A stretch of DNA of 64,000 bases from JAOZHU01 sp964632845 (lineage in GTDB: Archaea > Thermoproteota > Bathyarchaeia > Bathyarchaeales > Bathycorpusculaceae): positions 127,556-191,555 of the forward strand of contig CAZWDU010000004.1 in NCBI GenBank assembly GCA_964632845.1, in the 5' to 3' direction. A program made the translations under genes and the position numbers. Below, piece after piece: positions 63,944-64,000 of the stretch. How positions within the stretch are numbered: the first letter of the stretch is position 1; every line of letters begins with the position of its first letter. The notes beneath the pieces were generated by a model, which saw only the letters and a list, made by a program, of their open reading frames with translations, was not told the DNA's origin and ran no database searches.

Positions 63944-64000
63944 TGGTGGGCCGGACCGGATTTGAACCGGTGATCTTCGCCGCGTGAGGGCGACGTCCTA
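63944..64000 (-). tRNA. tRNA-Val(CAC), 5' part beyond the window
   Basis: On the minus strand: anticodon stem-loop TCGCC-CT-CAC-GC-GGCGA with anticodon CAC, variable loop, T arm ACCGG-TTCAAAT-CCGGT, acceptor 3' strand CCGGCCC, discriminator A, and encoded CCA at 63946-63944. The 5' acceptor and most of the D arm lie beyond base 64000. No intron is visible in the part seen. Confidence 0.88.

Noticed and set aside
1..64000. CRISPR array
   Set aside because: No series of regularly spaced direct repeats was seen in any intergenic part, and no cas gene is present.

Overview
This is archaeal chromosomal DNA. The evidence is an archaeal/eukaryotic-type RNA polymerase, the protein subunits of RNase P (Rpp30, Pop5), eL15, eL13 and eL30, a NusA-like KH protein, Mre11-Rad50, an archaeal ATP-dependent DNA ligase, a tRNA-Leu(CAA) with an intron after position 37, a C/D-box guide RNA candidate and TATA-box promoters. 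The largest RNA polymerase subunit is one unsplit A'+A'' chain and B is also unsplit. This, with small stand-alone signalling proteins of a kind I associate with Bathyarchaeia and Nitrososphaeria, suggests a TACK-group archaeon, probably Bathyarchaeia. The phylum is inference.

Layout. 1-4512 (minus) is a block of head genes from an HK97-type tailed provirus: protease, decoration protein, capsid, zinc ribbon, winged helix, portal, and a gene running off the edge. 4651-12316 holds two loci of a two-component system, with two single-domain response regulators, one CHASE4 histidine kinase and two paralogous small proteins. They flank an anaerobic ribonucleotide reductase cassette (nrdR-nrdD-nrdG). 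Three copies of one palindrome, ATTCNGATTCNGAAT, sit at the signalling promoters, and a canonical-looking tandem NrdR box precedes nrdR. 12466-13017 encodes an RpoH with a eukaryote-like N-terminal jaw domain. 13022-16721 is a ModE-like regulator and a TupABC tungstate importer. 16828-20978 is metabolic (OsmC, zinc alcohol dehydrogenase, HAD phosphatase, VTT membrane protein, class II fructose bisphosphatase). 21163-29095 is a PadR-controlled MacB/LolCDE-like ABC exporter with two ATPases, one carrying a long helical extension, followed by a surface protein.

30014-33386 is a three-gene operon coding for a short SMC ATPase with Smc5/6-like motifs, a kleisin-like protein and a KITE/Nse-like winged-helix protein. 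33446-41429 (minus) is rpoB-rpoA-eL30-nusA. 41813-55312 is mixed: a DNA methyltransferase, tRNA-Leu, uS10, an AN1 zinc-finger/site-2-protease fusion, Mre11-Rad50, an FAH enzyme, an eL22-like ribosomal protein, degraded gene fragments, a C/D sRNA candidate, a nitroreductase, a pilin-like protein and a small cysteine-rich protein. 55427-63592 holds DNA ligase, thioredoxin, the eL15-eL13-RNA-binding-Rpp30-Pop5 operon, a homocitrate/isopropylmalate synthase-type enzyme and two Lrp/AsnC regulators. The right edge has a recombinase remnant beside tRNA-Val(CAC).

The main points of interest are the full-length RPB5-like RpoH, the Smc5/6-like operon, the shared palindrome of the signalling genes, the eL22-like protein outside eukaryotes, and the guide RNA whose D-box guide points at 16S C1402 by the N+5 rule. 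All assignments are by reading motifs; no database search was run.
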